Positions 45,585 through 58,200 of a stretch of 64,000 nucleotides of DNA are shown here, piece after piece. Made by a program: the position numbers and the translations under genes. Origin of the DNA: Pithys albifrons albifrons (Eukaryota > Chordata > Aves > Passeriformes > Thamnophilidae); the NCBI RefSeq assembly GCF_047495875.1, contig NC_092471.1, forward strand, positions 18,807,001 to 18,871,000, read 5' to 3'. Under the pieces are notes generated by a model, which made no database searches, was not told the origin of the DNA, and saw nothing but the letters and a program-made list of their open reading frames with translations. Numbering within the stretch: position 1 is the stretch's first letter; every line of letters starts with the position of its first letter.

Positions 45585-47365
45585 AATTTCTTTTTCTTTT
45601 CTTCCTAATTTCATTAGCACATGCATAAAGTGTCAACAGTTTGGGGTTAAGATGACATCTCTCGAACAAATGTAGTTACAAGCGGTGCTTGGGGTGGTTC
45701 CAGGTTTCCTCTCTACACTGTACAGCTCAAAGCTGCAGAGGCCCTGCCTTTCCTCACTGGCACCACAGGCAGGACCCACAACACTGGGGAGAGAGACACT
45801 TGTTCACACGTAGCAACTGGGTACGGTAGATAGATACAGGCAGCAACATCTACTCACCTACTGACTAAGTGCACATGGTTAAAGACCCCACCAGACAGTG
45901 AACATCTCCTGCTTTGATCTCAGCTCCAGAACTGTGGAACTCAGTTATGGTGGGGAAGGTGACCCTCCCTCGGGGGAGATGCCAGGCTCCCACCAGCTCC
46001 TTCTGTCAAATGGAGATACAGGTGATACTTCTGTTACTAAAAAATGAGCCTTTTGCAGGAGCACCAGGACAGCCCCACAGATGCTGAGGAAGCATCCAGA
46101 AAACCACCACAAAGTGCTCCAGGGCTGGCACCTGCCTGTCCCCACAGTGCCACCCCTGCAGAGCTGGAGCCAACCTCCAAATACTGGCCCAGGCTCTGGC
46201 TCCAGGCTGTATGTGTGAGCAGTCAGTGTCAAAAGGGGAGAAACTGCTTTCCAAAGGCCCAGCTTGAGCAGACCACTCACTGATGCTGTTTTAGTAGGAT
46301 GGTTGCCCCAGTGTTCCAGGTCTCCCCAGCTCAGAGCTGCTGTTTGAGTAGTGCTGAGGAGGTCTAGGGGTGGGTCTGAGGTGCCTTAATCCCCAGCCTG
46401 CTGGGTGCAGGCCATGGGAGATGATCCTCACCCACCTTCAACACCCCCAAAAATGACTCTCCTACAGCACTTGGCCTCACCCAGAAGTGCTTGTGCTCCT
46501 ACTTGCTCCAAAGGGGATGGAAACCTGGCAGTGAGATGGGTCCTGTCCTGCTGCAGCAGCTGGGATTGGCCCAACAGCCTGGGGATGGACAGGAGGAGGA
46601 GGAGCAGGAGGAGCAGAAGGAGCAGGAGGAGGAGGAGGAGCAGGAGGAAGAGGAGGAGGAGGAAGGCTCTCCAGGCTGAATGCTTGTCCCATGGTAGCAG
46701 CAATGCATATCCCCTGAAGCAAACCCAGCAGCACGTGCACTTCCCACAGGAAAGTGGTGACTTGTCCCCTCTGTGCATTCCTCACGTGTCCTCTCGGGGA
46801 CCAGCCCTGTCCATGGCATGTGCACACAGATGTGTGGTTGCCAGAGCAGGTTTCCTTGGGTTGGCCAAAATCTGCTCCCCACACCACCCCAGTGCAGGAA
46901 GGAGGATTCCCAGAGGATACCTTGGGGTCTGGGCAGGTCCAGATTTCCACCCCAGGTGAGCTCTGCCCTTTCCCAGCACAGCGAGACCACCCACCCCAGG
47001 AAGCCCCCAATCCTTGGCCATGCCACAGGGACCTCCAGGAAAGGCACTTGTGTCAGTGAGGAGCTGCCATGCTGCTGTGGCCCCACTGCATTCCCAGGGG
47101 GAGCTGAGCCCCACGTGTGACAGGGCACACCCAAGAGTGAGGGGAGGGAAGTGTCAGCGTCAGACCAAACTCAGGGTGGGCACACCCTGCCACAGACTCC
47201 CCCAACAAGTCAAGCAGCCCCAAAAATAAGGAAGTGTCTGAAGGTGAAGGGCCATCAACCCCCAAATCCCCTGAAGAATGCATTTCAAAGAAAAGGGGGT
47301 TGTTGTTTTGGGTTTTTTTTTGTTTTGTGTTTTGTTGTTTTGTTTTTTTTTTTTTTTGTGGGGAT
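45585..47365. other. No coding exon; short AGG/GGA trinucleotide repeat
   Basis: A run of AGG/AGGAGC units lies at 46591-46670. The rest is unique sequence. It may be a distal - strand 3'UTR, but nothing proves it. Confidence 0.4.
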
Positions 47366-47374
47366 TTAAGTGGC

Positions 47375-47488
47375 TTGAATGGGGCTTGGAGAAACCTGGT
47401 CCAGTGGAAGGTGTCCCTGCCCACGGCAGGGGGTGGGACTGGGTGGGCTTTGAGGTCTCTTCCAATCCAAACCATTCTGGGATTCTGA
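47375..47488 (+). mobile_element. CR1 tail
   Basis: It contains ggcttggagaaacctggtcc, agtggaaggtgtccctgccc, ggtgggactgggtgggcttt and gaggtctcttccaatcc, and ends cattctgggattctgat. A T-rich run (47336-47357) precedes it. Confidence 0.9.
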
Positions 47489-50400
47489 TTTTTCTTTTTC
47501 CTGATTTGCTCTGATCTGAGATGGAAAGCACCACAAAGAGTGGCCTCATCTGATAAAAACTGGCCAGAACTAAAGGTAGACCTGAAACATCTCAGTATAA
47601 AATTAAATTTGTGGGGGTGGGGGGGACAGGACAGTAAGGGGGGAGCTCATAACAGTATCATTTTTGGACACCTGGCAGAACTGTGCCAAAGCTGTTCCTG
47701 CTGCCAGCAAGAAATCAACAGCTCCTCAACAGGCATCACAGGAATGTCATTAGGCTCAAGCTGACAAGACCTTCATGGCTGGCTTTTCCAAGGTAAGCAA
47801 TGACTTTCTATGGAGTAAGTGGCTGAGGGGTCAGGTATGGACCAGCAGTGGTAAGAGGTGAAAATCAATGGGATTTCAAACATCTGAGCTGGGGAGGGGC
47901 CTTCAGGGACAAAAGCACCTCCTATGGTGACAGGAGGCACTTCCTTCTCCTTGCTGCACTGTGGGATGAGGTTCTTACTGCCTTGTCTTAGACAGTGCTT
48001 CCTTAGGATCTGATTTTTGGAAGTGGTGCCACCTGTTTCATGTTGTTGGTGTCTAGTTGGGAAGTGTTGCTGGGTCTGACCTTCCCCCAAAGTCCAGAAC
48101 AGAGCAAATTGTCCTTCGGGAAATCACGTGTAAGTTGTTTGTTTGCTTTTTAGTTTTGTGAGGTTTGTTTGTTTATTTTTAGATTCCTCAACTGAGCTAC
48201 CCCAAACCAAAGGGTAACTTTGAAACTGTCCATCTCAGTTAACCAGCATGGTTTATCCACTGCAGTCTGTGGACCATGAAGGGTCCTGAGGAGCAGGTTA
48301 CTAGAGCTGCTGCCTGCTGTCTCTTGAAATACATCAGTAACAGCTGCATGTCCTGGTTTCTAATTAGTTCACGTCCTCCCCTCTTAGGTGTTTTATCTTT
48401 ATTGCACTTAAGGGTCAACACCAAAACCAACAGAGAGCCCAAGCAGCTGCCCTGGCTGATGGGAGCTGCTCTGGGGCTGGGACACCCAAAGGAGGGGATG
48501 AGGCAGAACCACAAACACATCAGGTTTGAAGAGGTGCCCTGTGGGCACCTCCACCCCTCCCTGGCCCACAACAAGGTCATGGGCAATGCTCCTCTCTGGT
48601 ATTTGCCCACCCATTTCTCAAAGCCCTCCCATGGCAAAGCCTCTGTGACCTGTTTCAGTGTTTCTTCGTCCTTACCTTGGCAAAGCTTTCCCTGAGATCT
48701 GCCTCACCTCCTTTCTGCCACCACTCAATCCCATGCCTGGCACTGGAGTCCCACACTGACATGGAGAACAGATTTATCTTCCCCACTGCCCTTCATGGCT
48801 TTGCATGGGGCTTTACCCACCTGAGGGTTGCCCTGTACACAGTGGTGGGAAAAAAACCAACCTAAAATGCTGGGCTATTTTCTTTCTACCCTTTCCCCCT
48901 CCTCTTTGCATGTTAATACTTCATACAGAACTGAGTGCTGGAGCTACCACTGGGCTGAACATCCCCCAGGGCTGGGCCAGTCCCCTGGCACTGCCACCAT
49001 GGGCAAGGGGTGCAGGGGAAGGCTCACTTCACACACACCTGGGCTCACAATGGCCAACAGCAGCTTTCAAAGAACAAGAGAGTACAGAGGCATCTCTGGG
49101 AGGTTTAAACCTGTGGGAAGATCCCTATGAGGAGATGCCCATGGGAGGGTAAGGCCTCACTGCTCTGCCATCAGGCAGTGCTGTGGGGGAGTCTGTGGCC
49201 TCAGGGCCTGTCAGCCTGTCATACAGACATTAATGTGGGTAAGTGACACCAGCTCTGCCTTTGGGGACACTGTGGCCAAGCATGTTCCACCCAGGTCTTG
49301 CCTGAGGATTTCCCTCACCAAGAAGCCTCCCTTGCTGCAGGCTCTGCCTCAGCCTAGTGACAGCACCAGGATGTGTCCTCCCTTGGGAACATCCTCCTGT
49401 CCTCCTCCCACTCTGCCTGTGGGCTCCTACTGAAGGCTCTGGGACAAACCTCACTGAAGTTCATGACTGGGGGCTTTGTTTGGGTTTTTTTTTCATTCCC
49501 TCTCCCAGCAAAATACAGGTTCAATTTTCACCTGGAGAAAGCAGAGCTTGAGAAAATGACCCTAGAAAACCTGGAATTTGTCTAAGGAAGATCAAATTCA
49601 CACCCCCCCACACCCACCCTTTGACTCTCAAATAGATTGAAATATATCAAAGTCCAGGTTTGGGTTAGAAGTGTCTGAGGGAGGAGGTTTTGCATGAGCT
49701 CAGAGGCTGCCACATGAATTAATGGGCAGCTCTGAGTGCTGGCAGGCAGAGGGGCACCCAGTCATGTTTGCCATCACATCCATGGCCATCCCAGAGAGCA
49801 CAGCTGTGTGGGGACTGGGAAGGGCCTACCCTGAGGGCATGGGGACCTGTTCAGAGACAAATCCAGCATGGCTTGGCACTCCTGTACTTGGCTCAGGCAC
49901 TTTTGCAGGGGGCAGTGGAGGGGCAGGAGATTCACCCCCACTGACAGCAGTGGGGGTTGTGGCTGTGGTGCTGCTCAGGGGTCACCTAAGGAAGGGACAC
50001 TGCTGCCCAGTGGAGAGGAAATTCATGGGGGATGAGCATTTGAGGCTTCTAAAGTGCAGTGCAGGTTATATGGTCTTTGCTTTAGACTGTAAACTCCTCA
50101 GGACAGACTCCTTGCCCTTATTTTTATTTATTTTTTAATCTGTAAAGTGACATTCCAGCTGAGAAAACCTTACTCCTAAGTAACTACTACAACAGGAAAA
50201 CAGGAATCTTGGTGAAAGGAACAGCCTGTGCTCCTCTTGGCAGCTGCCCATGATGGGGAGTGCTTCCCATAGCCAAACATGGTCCAGCCACAAGGAGATG
50301 GCAGACCAGGACCAGGACCTCTGGAATGCACCCTCCAAAACACCACCAGAGCTACAACCTGCCTCCCTCCAAGCAAAATTTCCAGTTATCATTAAAGCTG

Positions 50401-51715
50401 AGGTGTTAATTCAGGCTCTCTTCCCAGGGCAGCCTGCAAAGCTTCTGTTCAGGCTGTTGGGGGTCTTAAGGGGAAATAGAGATGAAAAAGTTGCTGGGAG
50501 GAAATTGGAGGGCTCTTACAAGAAGGGAGCTCTCTGGAGAAGCCAAGTTCAGACTCATGTTTGTCACAGGAGTAAAACCTTCCCCAGACAAAACAGCTGC
50601 AAAAGCAGCAGCTCTCATGGGATGTGATGCTCACTCCTCTCTGGTTTCTTCCCAGAGTGGGAAGTTAGAAACTACCCAATCCATTCTTCCTTCAGGACAC
50701 CAATCCTCTAAGAGTCACCAGCACCAAGACCCACCTCCAACAGTCCCTCTAAACCAAGGAGACCCTGAGTGCAAGGCCAGGCATGAGCACTGCTAGACTT
50801 CCACCAACCTTCAGAAACTTCAGCAAGTCCAGACTTCACACCTGGTGTAGCTTCAGAGGTGTGCCATGGGGATGGTGTTCCCCATAATGCCCCATTTTAG
50901 ATAAACCAGAGATGTCCAAGAGGTTCCTGATGGCCCTCAAGGACTACAGCTTTCCATTAATATCTCCAAGCAGAACCAAACTGGCTTATTTACTGTTCCA
51001 GGACTCCAGCCCAATCCATCTGTATGCACTCAGGGTATTCTTCCCCCCACTGGCAGTCATATTTATTATTTTTAATCTATGCCCATAAATTGGCAAGTAG
51101 GGGAAAGCAGATAAAATGGCAAGAGGAACTCTCAGGAGATCAGTTGGGCTCATTAAATGTTTGGCACTCCATGATTATCCATTGGCAATGAAATGCCACT
51201 GTTATATTTTAACATGGAACACGATACCTTAATGTACAGGGGCATCTCCACAGCCCAATTCTGGTACTCCTGAGAGAGGAGAAATTCAATCATCTGTGAC
51301 CTGGATTGTATTTTTTAATGTCTGCCAAGCTAGATAAAATATTTAAATATTCACTTTTATATCAGCCCACATGAGGATTTGAGCATTTCAGGTTGTGTAA
51401 CACAGCATGGCCTACTTTGAGAAGAATATACAGGAATAGGCACATATGTAGCAAATATTGAATATGCAGCATGTGGGTCAGACAGACAGTGTTAATTAGT
51501 GTGGCACAGCCAGTTCCAGCAGTGCCAGCCCAGCCCAGCCCAGCCAAGGAACTGGTGTCACTTCTGTTGGATTTCACAGGTCACCTGGGTAAAAAACAGG
51601 TAAATGTGCCTAAAATAAAACCAGTCATGCTCAAGTGTGGCTGAATTCTCTGCTGAGGATGGAACGGCTGTGCCATGAAACTGGGGCTCTCAGTGCCACC
51701 ATGTGGCATCAACGC
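47489..51715. other. No coding exon recognised
   Basis: Unique sequence with short low-complexity runs (T/G-rich at 48140-48180). A stretch near 50085-50111 (agactgtaaactcctcagga) resembles the tail of an ancient interspersed repeat. - strand AATAAA signals are present at 48398-48403 and 51062-51067. Confidence 0.4.
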
Positions 51716-51762
51716 TCTGACTTGATGATCTCAGAGGTCTTTCCAACCTTAGCAATTCCAGG
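51716..51762 (+). mobile_element. Short CR1 tail remnant
   Basis: gacttgatgatctcagaggt followed by ctttccaaccttagcaattc matches the terminal CR1 region only. Confidence 0.7.
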
Positions 51763-52249
51763 TGCTTGCCAGCCTTGTGGTGCTGTTGGGAGAGCTGGGA
51801 AGAGCAAGGTGCTCTGTCCACACCCTGACTCCACAGGTTACCTCTCCACCAGCTACACAGGAAAGCTGAACAATGAGCTCTGTTGCAGATCTCACTGGGA
51901 TGGGGATGGGGGACCAGCCCCACCCCTCCTACCAAGACAGCTGAAGGGCTGCCACAGCAGCTCAGACTCCTGCAAGAGGAGCATCATGATGTTTTCAAGC
52001 AATGGGCAATGGTGGGAGGTTATAGTCCTGCTGACCATGGACTTGAGCACGTGAAATATGTTTGGGTCATCAGGGGGTGGAGATTTCCTTAAGCAGGGTA
52101 TGAAGAGTGGGGATGTGCTGGGATGTCTGAAGGGGAGAGGATGGTGTAAGAACACAAAGGTGGGAGGAAATGGGGGGGGGGAGCTTTGCTACCTGCCGTC
52201 CTGAGGCCCCCAGCTGTGCATCTGCTCTGCAGATGTGGCCTGTGCACAG

Positions 52250-52315
52250 GGCAGGCAAGGCTTGAGGGAACCAGATGACCTCCAAGATCCCTTCCAACCC
52301 AAGCCATTCTGATTG
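52250..52315 (+). mobile_element. Short CR1 tail remnant
   Basis: agatgacctccaagatccct followed by tccaacccaagccattctga matches the last 50-60 bases of CR1. Confidence 0.75.
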
Positions 52316-53430
52316 TCAAGCGCTTTGCCATGGAAGAGCATCACCCCCAACAGTGGCATGGGGGGATTGCCAGCTGCCAACCCTAAGTACAGCACAGCTG
52401 CTGGGAGGTGACAGGGCAGTGGGAGGCTACAGGGACAATCCTGACCTGCCACACACAAACAGAGTCCTGCCAGAATGGCCACAGTTCCATGTGACGGAGC
52501 AACCAGTGCATGGAAAGAAGGGACTTCATCTTCTAGGGGCACTCGGCTGCTCTCTAGTTCTCATCAGGACTGGCTCAGCTTTGCAGAAATGGGACAGCCA
52601 CAGATCCAAGGGATGAGCCAGTCCCATGTGTCCCTGAGCTCTTTCCCAGGGCTGGTGGGACCTGGCTCTGTCTGAGCCCCCCTTGACTCTGCAGCCCTTT
52701 GACCCCTGTAAGGGGTAAGAGCAGCTCCACCAGCCCCTGCTGTTCTCTCTCTCTCCTAAAGGGTTATTAGTTTTTCTAAATTATCCAAATAAACCCAATT
52801 TCTCTTCACATACAAACAGGATTACAATTGTGACCACATTAATAACACTCCACAATAAATACCACCAGTTGTCTGCTTAAACATTGCTCTGAATTTTTAC
52901 AGTTCCTTCTGAACCTGTTCCAGGTCAAATCCCAGCCTATTTTCCAAGAAAGGCCCATCACAGCCATTGCAGGGGCTCTCTGCCTTGGCCAAAAGCTTTT
53001 GCAGCTTGTGTCTCAGAGGGTAAACAGCAGAAATGAGAGCTCTGGGTGAACACCAAGCATCAGGAATTTCCTGACCACCTGTGGTGCACTGTGTCTCTCT
53101 GCCTCCTTTGGTCAGTCCTGCTTCCTTGGGTTTTGCACAGGAGATATTTCATGCATCCTATTGCTCTGCTGCTTCTTGCCTTGCCCTCTCCCCCATCCAT
53201 GCTGCCCCTCTGCTCAAGCCCACTCAGCACCACAGCTCACAGCCCAGCTGTGGAGGTGTGGGAGGAGTCACTTCCAAGGGGCAAGAGCCCATTTTGTGCC
53301 AGTCAGGAGAAGGGAGAGCTCCTGGGGGCATTTCTCAGCAGCTGGGCAGAGGATTCCCCACATCTGGCCATGAAAGGTTTCCCACTGAGGGGGAAATCAG
53401 CAGAGGTTTGGGGTGTCATCAGGGTGAGGA
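52316..53430. other. No coding exon recognised
   Basis: Unique sequence. No gene or named repeat supported. Confidence 0.4.
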
Positions 53431-53433
53431 ACC

Positions 53434-53535
53434 AGCAACTTGGTCTACTGGAAAATGTCCCTGCACACAGCAGGGCTTTGGAATGAGATGAGATTTAAGG
53501 TCCCTTCCAACCCAAACCACTCTAGGATTCTATAA
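53434..53535 (+). mobile_element. CR1 tail
   Basis: caacttggtctactggaaaa, tgtccctgcacacagcaggg and aaggtcccttccaacccaaa, ending cactctaggattctat. Confidence 0.85.
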
Positions 53536-54380
53536 ATCTAAGGATCAGCCTTTGGGTTCCAGCTGTATCCTCCCTCCCCATTCACAGGTCTGGCTGCTTC
53601 TGGATAGTCAAAGCACTCCTGGTGTAGCCATCACCTTCCTGGCTCCTGGGGGAAGCAGAGAGGCAGGCACAGACCCCAGGTTTTCTCCAAAGAGAAGCAA
53701 CATGGGGCCTCAGTTTTTCCCCACTCAGGACCTTGTGGTATAAGGAAGACAAGAGAGGGCCTGGGGACACCATTTTGGCAAGTCCATGCCTGGTTCTGGC
53801 CCATTTTCTACTGGGAGGGGAACCTTCTCCAGTTCTCTGCAGGTTTTTACACCTGACTGTAATGTTTTCAGTAGTCCCCACCCCTTTGCTCTGCCTTCCT
53901 GTGCCTCGTCCCTTTGTGAAGGGAGGAGAAGGGTCTCTGAGGGATGCCTCTCTATTTTGATGTGAGAACAGGGTATTTTCAGTGCTGTGGCAGGGGAATG
54001 TCTATCCAGCTGCCCCATCACCTGTGGGACAGGGCACAGGGCAGGATCAGGTAGGGAGATCCAGTGCCTGGTCTGAGCTGGTCTCAGTTGTACAGGCACA
54101 GTGTGTGGGGCTGCAAAGGGCAAGTTAAGGGTTTACCTAAAAGCAGCAGATTGTCTAATTAACTTCTTTTTCTTTTTCAAATAACACTGAAATAGTGCCA
54201 CACTAAGGCCAAGGAGAGCTGGGCTTGGGGAAGCTCCCTGGACACTCCTCATCCCTTGCTGGCAAAGGCAGGACAAGACTGTGTCTTCCTGCCAGCTGCA
54301 AGCTTTGCCTTCACCCTTTTCTCTCAGAAAACCAGTTCTAAGGACAGAAACGGACTCAGGTCACCAACACCGTGGTCTTC
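53536..54380. other. No coding exon recognised
   Basis: Unique sequence between two CR1 tails. Nothing supported. Confidence 0.4.
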
Positions 54381-54383
54381 TCA

Positions 54384-54486
54384 TGCAACCTGGTCTAGTG
54401 GAAGGTGTCCTAGCTGATTGCAAGGGGTTGGACTCAATGGGCTTTAAAATTCTCTTCCAACCCTTCAAACCATTCCATGATTCTCC
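54384..54486 (+). mobile_element. CR1 tail
   Basis: gcaacctggtctagtggaag, gttggactcaatgggcttta and ctcttccaacccttcaaacc, ending attccatgattct. Confidence 0.85.
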
Positions 54487-55053
54487 AGGGAGCGACAGCA
54501 CGATGGTGACTGTCCCTACAGAGCTGCTGCTCAGTGTGGTGCATCACTCAGGAGAAGGGACCTCCTGCCCCTGTGCAGCTTTTGGAGTTTCCTGACCCCA
54601 AAAACAGCAGCAGCAGAGCATCCCCAAGCCCACACACGGCCATCCCTGAGCTCCCGTGGTGGCACCAGCTGTGCAAACAGGCTTCTTCTCCAGGAGCTTC
54701 TCATTATCACAATTAAGGTCTAGCTGGAAAAGCACTACTGCCTCTGGGGCCCCCTTCTCTAGCAAAGCACACTCAGAGCCAGCCTCTGGTCTTGCTCTAG
54801 GTGTGAATCTGAAGTAATCTTATTAACCTGCCTTCAGAGAATTTTGGAAGTCATTAAACGTGAAGGTGCTGCTAATTCCTGCTCTCACTGCCTCCGAGGT
54901 GTATCCTACCAGTGCTGCTGCTGCTGCTGCCCGAAGGGTTTTTGACATAGTGTAAAAAGCAAAGCTCCTGGACGAGCGGGGCCGCCTGGTGTCGGCGCTG
55001 GGGAGGGCACCATACACACCTGGCCCGGAGCCGGCGCTCTGCCAGCCCCGCCC
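54487..55053 (-). other. Proximal 3'UTR of the WASF3-like gene
   Basis: Immediately downstream of the stop codon on the - strand. It has a short GCA repeat (54911-54930). No nearby AATAAA was seen on the - strand, so the UTR probably extends further left. Confidence 0.45.
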
Positions 55054-55211
55054 TCAGTCCGACCACTCGTTATCGTCCAGCTCCGAGTCGTCATCCGACT
55101 CGCTGTACTCCACCGCGATCCGCCGCGACAGGATGGTCGCCACGTCATTGCCCACGGGCTCTTTCTTGGCCTCTTGTTCCCATTGCTCCTGGACTTTCCG
55201 GAGTTGGATTC
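55054..55211 (-). CDS. WASF3-like terminal coding exon, WH2 end and acidic tail
   Basis: The acceptor is cctaccgcag. The exon encodes [40 protein letters not shown] and [11 protein letters not shown], then TGA at 55056-55054. The [16 protein letters not shown] central helix and the Trp near the C-terminus bind Arp2/3. EQW replaces the usual EQR. Confidence 0.95.
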
Positions 55212-58200
55212 CTGCGGTAGGAAAGGTGGGAAGACTTTAGGGGCAGCACACACGTGGCTGCACTCGATGTGCAACATCCCCCTTTGTAGAGTATTGGCTG
55301 GAACGAGACAGCTGCAGCCTCGGGCAGGAGGAGGTATATGAGTTATCCATTTAACTATATATATATAATAAATATAAGTTAGATGAGATAATAGGATTGT
55401 TAGAACAAAGGGAAATGGATTTAAACTGAAGCAGAGTCATCTTCGATGGGATTTGGGAAGAAATTCTTCCCTGAGAGGGTGGGCAGGCCCTGGCACAGGG
55501 TGCCCAGAGAAGTGGTGGCTGTTCCATCCCATCCCTGGAAGTGCCCAAGGCCAGGCTGGATGGGGCTTGGAGCAACCTGGGCCGGTGGAAGGTGTCCTTG
55601 CCCATGGCAGGAATAAGAAGGTCTTTAAGGTTCCATTCCTACTCAAACCATTCTGTGATTCTGTGAATAATGCAACGTGTGCAGTTATAACGCTGTATCA
55701 CAGAATAAAGCTCCTTCTCTGCTTCCATTCAACCTGAAGATGTTGAACCTTCTGGAAGGTTAAATTTACCATTCAACCTGAAGATTTGGAGGAAGAGGAA
55801 ATGGGAGACACCTTGGAGCACGTCATGCTCTGCAACCTGAAAGGAAGCCAGTGATCTGTGGGGCTTCATTACACCTCTGGAGATGAGTCCCCAACCCCTT
55901 TCCAACTCCTTGCACTGTATCTTTTTTGCCCCCTCAGGTCCCACCTGGAAGCCCCCACCTTGACTCTTTCTACCCTGGGTCTTATCTTGCCAATGTTACC
56001 CAACTCTACGCCAAGAGGTATTTTGCCACTGCAGAGGCAGTACCCGTGTGACCTGTCCCCACCGGTGCCACTGCCACCCGCTGCCGACGCCCTCACCCCT
56101 GCGGATGGCTGCCAGCAGGTCGCTCCGGGCATCGCTCATGGGCATCAGCGGGATCTGCGGCTTCCAGGGCTCCACGGCGGGGGCGGGTGGCGATGCCGAG
56201 TGCGCGGGCGAGGCGGACACGGCCGGGGGGCCGGGCGGGGGCGGCGGCGGCGCCATCGGGGGGCCCAGGGGGCCGGTCTGCGGCGGGGACGCCGAGTAGG
56301 GCCCGGGGGGCGCGGGCGGCGGGGACGGCGCGTACGAGGGGGGCCCGGCCGGGCCGGGGGCCAGCGCGGGGGCGGCCGAGATGGGGCTGTCGAAGGCCGT
56401 CTGAGCAGAGGGGATGACGGGCGGCGGCGGCGGCGGCGCTGGAGGCACGAAGTACTCTGCCATGGGCACCGGCTGCGGGCTGCGACGGCGGGCACGGCTG
56501 TGTCACTGCTCCGAGGAGCGATGGCGCCCGGCACCCATCCCGGCACTCAGCACCCACCCCGGTACCCAGCACCCATCCCAGCACCTAGCACCCAGCATCC
56601 ATTCTGGCACCCAGCACCCTTCCTGGCACCCACCCCGGCACCCAGCACCCACCCCGGCACCCATCCCGGCACCCATCCCAGCACCTGGCACCCAGCACCC
56701 ACCCCGGCACCCAGCACCCACCCCGGCACCCAGCACCCACCCCGGTACCCAGCACCCATCCCAGCACCTAGCACCCAGCATCCATTCTGGCACCCAGTAC
56801 CCACCCCTGCACCTAGCACCCATCCCAACCCCCCCCCCCGGCACCCAGCACCCATCCCGGCACCCATCCTGGCACCTATCCCAGCACCCAGCACCCATCC
56901 CGGCACCCAGCACCCATCTCAGCACCCACCCCGGCACCCAACCTGGCACCCAGCACCCATCCTGGCAACCAGCACCCACCCTGGCACCCAGCACCCAGCA
57001 CCCATCCTGGCACCCATCATCGTTTACCCATCCCAGCACCCATCATCCTTCACCCATCTGACATCCTTCACCTGCCCCTGCACACATCACCCATCTTGGC
57101 ATTGATCCTCCATCCCAGAATCCCTCACCCATCCCAGCACCCATCATTCTTCACCCATCATGACACCTGTCTCCCATCCTGGCATCCATCACCCATCCCC
57201 AGCACCCATCATTTTTCATCCATCCCAGCACTCATCACCCATCCCAGCACCCATCACCCATCCCAGCACCCAACTGGCTCCACTCTGGCTTGCTTTACTC
57301 TGAACCCCCACATAAGCCCTGTCCCAGGGCCAGAGAAGTGGGAGGGCTCTGCCAGCAGAATGGGCTATGGGGCATGAGGAGGTAGGAAGGTGCCCAACAC
57401 CCCAGGGGAAACCCCCCCACCCACTCTGTGCCCTTTTCTGTTACCCCAAAAGTTCTCCTGACTGAGATGGATCTCACTGGCAGTTTCAGACCACAACAGC
57501 TGCAGAGGAGAGCTCGCCTCTCTCTCTCAGCCCAGAAATGGGGGGTCAGGCCCCCCAACCCTCCCTGCCCCTGGGCACCCCTGCACACACGGAGGAGGCT
57601 GGAGCCCTACCCGTAATCCTTGACCAGGTGTGGCCTGGGCCCGTTGAGCACAGCCTCGGGCGGCGGCGGCACGTGTGGCTGCTGGAGGCGGCTGAGGCTG
57701 TTCTGCCTGCTGCCCGGTGCCGGGCGGTACCCGTGCTCCGGCGGGTTTGGCGGTGCCAGCACACCCTCCTTGTGCTCCGCCGGTGCCAGGTGTGCCGCCG
57801 GGGCCAGCAGCTGCGCGGGGTGGTTGGGGCTGGCCGGGTACGAGTGGTCGGCCGCGTCCGACGCGTAGGACCTGCAGCACAGAGAAACCTGCTGTTGTAC
57901 TCCTGCAAGGAGGGCACGGGGCTGGGGGTGTGAGAGCATTTTGGGGCTGAGCCAACAGAACAAAAAAGGGCCACAAGAGTATAGATGTACAAGGCAGCAG
58001 AGAGATAGCGGAGGGGAGGAGGACACCAACACAGCTGAACCACTCTCTTTTTCCCACAGCTGCTAGATGGGAAGTGCTACAACTTTATCCCAACGCCAAG
58101 GCTGCTCCTGAGGTCCAGAGTGACACCCTGGGAGCACCAGCTATCCATGAAGGTACCACAGGCCTATGGCATAGCACCCCATCCCTGTTGCGGGCAACAT

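Noticed and set aside
46405..47134. ORFs of 177-211 codons near the AGG repeat
   Set aside because: Overlapping frames on both strands with Glu/Arg or Ser/Leu runs from the trinucleotide repeat; no domain or splice support.
55858..57105. 415-codon + strand ORF
   Set aside because: It runs antisense through WASF3-like exon 7 and the CACCCAGCACCC array. The - strand carries the conserved WAVE protein, so this is a shadow.
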